A program made the translations under genes and the position numbers. Under the pieces are notes generated by a model. The model made no database searches and was not told the DNA's origin. It was given only the letters and a program-made list of their open reading frames with translations. From Arthrobacter celericrescens (GTDB lineage Bacteria > Actinomycetota > Actinomycetes > Actinomycetales > Micrococcaceae): DNA of 56,880 nt. The stretch lies in contig NZ_QYLP01000035.1 in NCBI RefSeq assembly GCF_003614925.1, positions 18,454 to 75,333 on the forward strand, written 5' to 3'. The number at the start of each line of letters is the position of its first letter. Within the stretch, counting starts at the first letter, position 1. Shown piece after piece: positions 56,812 to 56,880 of this stretch.

Positions 56812-56880
56812 ATGACATGAAAATTCGGTGAGGCGGCGTGCACTATCCAGTCTGGTGCAGGGGTTCCAGGGTGACATGGT

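Noticed and set aside
56590..56877. Minus-strand frame at the right edge
   Set aside because: It runs through the REP-like copy and antisense to the mannosidase, with no domain. The shared NDNNCELVGPA peptide only reflects the DNA repeat.

Overview
The window looks like a chromosomal segment of a high-GC actinobacterium, most likely Micrococcaceae close to Arthrobacter/Pseudarthrobacter. The reasons are dense high-GC coding, many GTG and TTG starts, typical actinobacterial families (DUF4193, DUF3263, DUF3027, DUF6457, LytR_C, WXG100, DtxR/IdeR), a tandem glycine riboswitch, two c-di-AMP riboswitches and CIRCE elements before a stand-alone groEL. I see no rRNA, tRNA, IS element, prophage or CRISPR array. 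It reads as core genome.

Layout. 0-5 kb: a partial membrane protein, then small or secreted surface proteins, including two low-complexity exported proteins and an AMIN-like domain protein, with a DUF4193 zinc-ribbon protein among them. 4.9-10.6 kb: an APC permease and an iron ABC transporter (FbpA-FbpB-FbpC type) with an IdeR/DtxR-like box over its promoter. 10.6-12.3 kb: a palindromic REP-like repeat, trxB and a divergent TetR regulator. 12.4-20 kb: tandem glycine riboswitch, gcvP-gcvT-gcvH-glyA, a strongly structured leader, then sdaA (glycine cleavage, glycine/serine interconversion, serine deamination). 20-25.4 kb: a DRGH nuclease, a FemX-type ligase, a ThrE-type exporter, a siderophore-interacting reductase and uracil-DNA glycosylase. 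25.4-30.1 kb: DUF3263, LytR_C (VirR-like), a cold-shock protein, an ABC binding lipoprotein, and tandem CIRCE elements with groEL. 30.2-36.2 kb: an RNase HI-DUF4440 fusion, an orphan WXG100 protein, a two-component system, a small protein, and the divergent lysE/lysG pair. 36.3-46.2 kb: a secreted SpaA-fold protein, XPB helicase with its Helicase_C_3 partner, a second cold-shock protein, DUF3027, an MFS exporter and serC. 46.4-49.5 kb: an IdeR-type regulator and two cell-wall hydrolases (M23 and NlpC/P60), each behind its own c-di-AMP riboswitch. 49.6-56.9 kb: HNH endonuclease, molybdenum cofactor genes (mobA, DUF6457, moeA, fdhD), a GH38 alpha-mannosidase and a second copy of the REP-like sequence.

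Themes. (1) Serine/glycine/one-carbon metabolism is concentrated here (gcvPTH, glyA, sdaA, serC, a ThrE-type exporter) and is RNA-controlled at the glycine riboswitch and possibly at the sdaA leader. (2) Iron: the FbpABC importer, a siderophore-interacting protein and the IdeR-type regulator lie in one window. (3) Cell wall: a FemX-like ligase, a VirR-like protein and two c-di-AMP-controlled hydrolases.

Best candidate for something undescribed: the 18.50-18.63 kb leader of sdaA. It has an 18-bp closing stem, two inner helices, and a GGTTCC strand that can pair with three alternative partners, one of which covers the sdaA ribosome binding site. I do not recognise it as a known riboswitch class.
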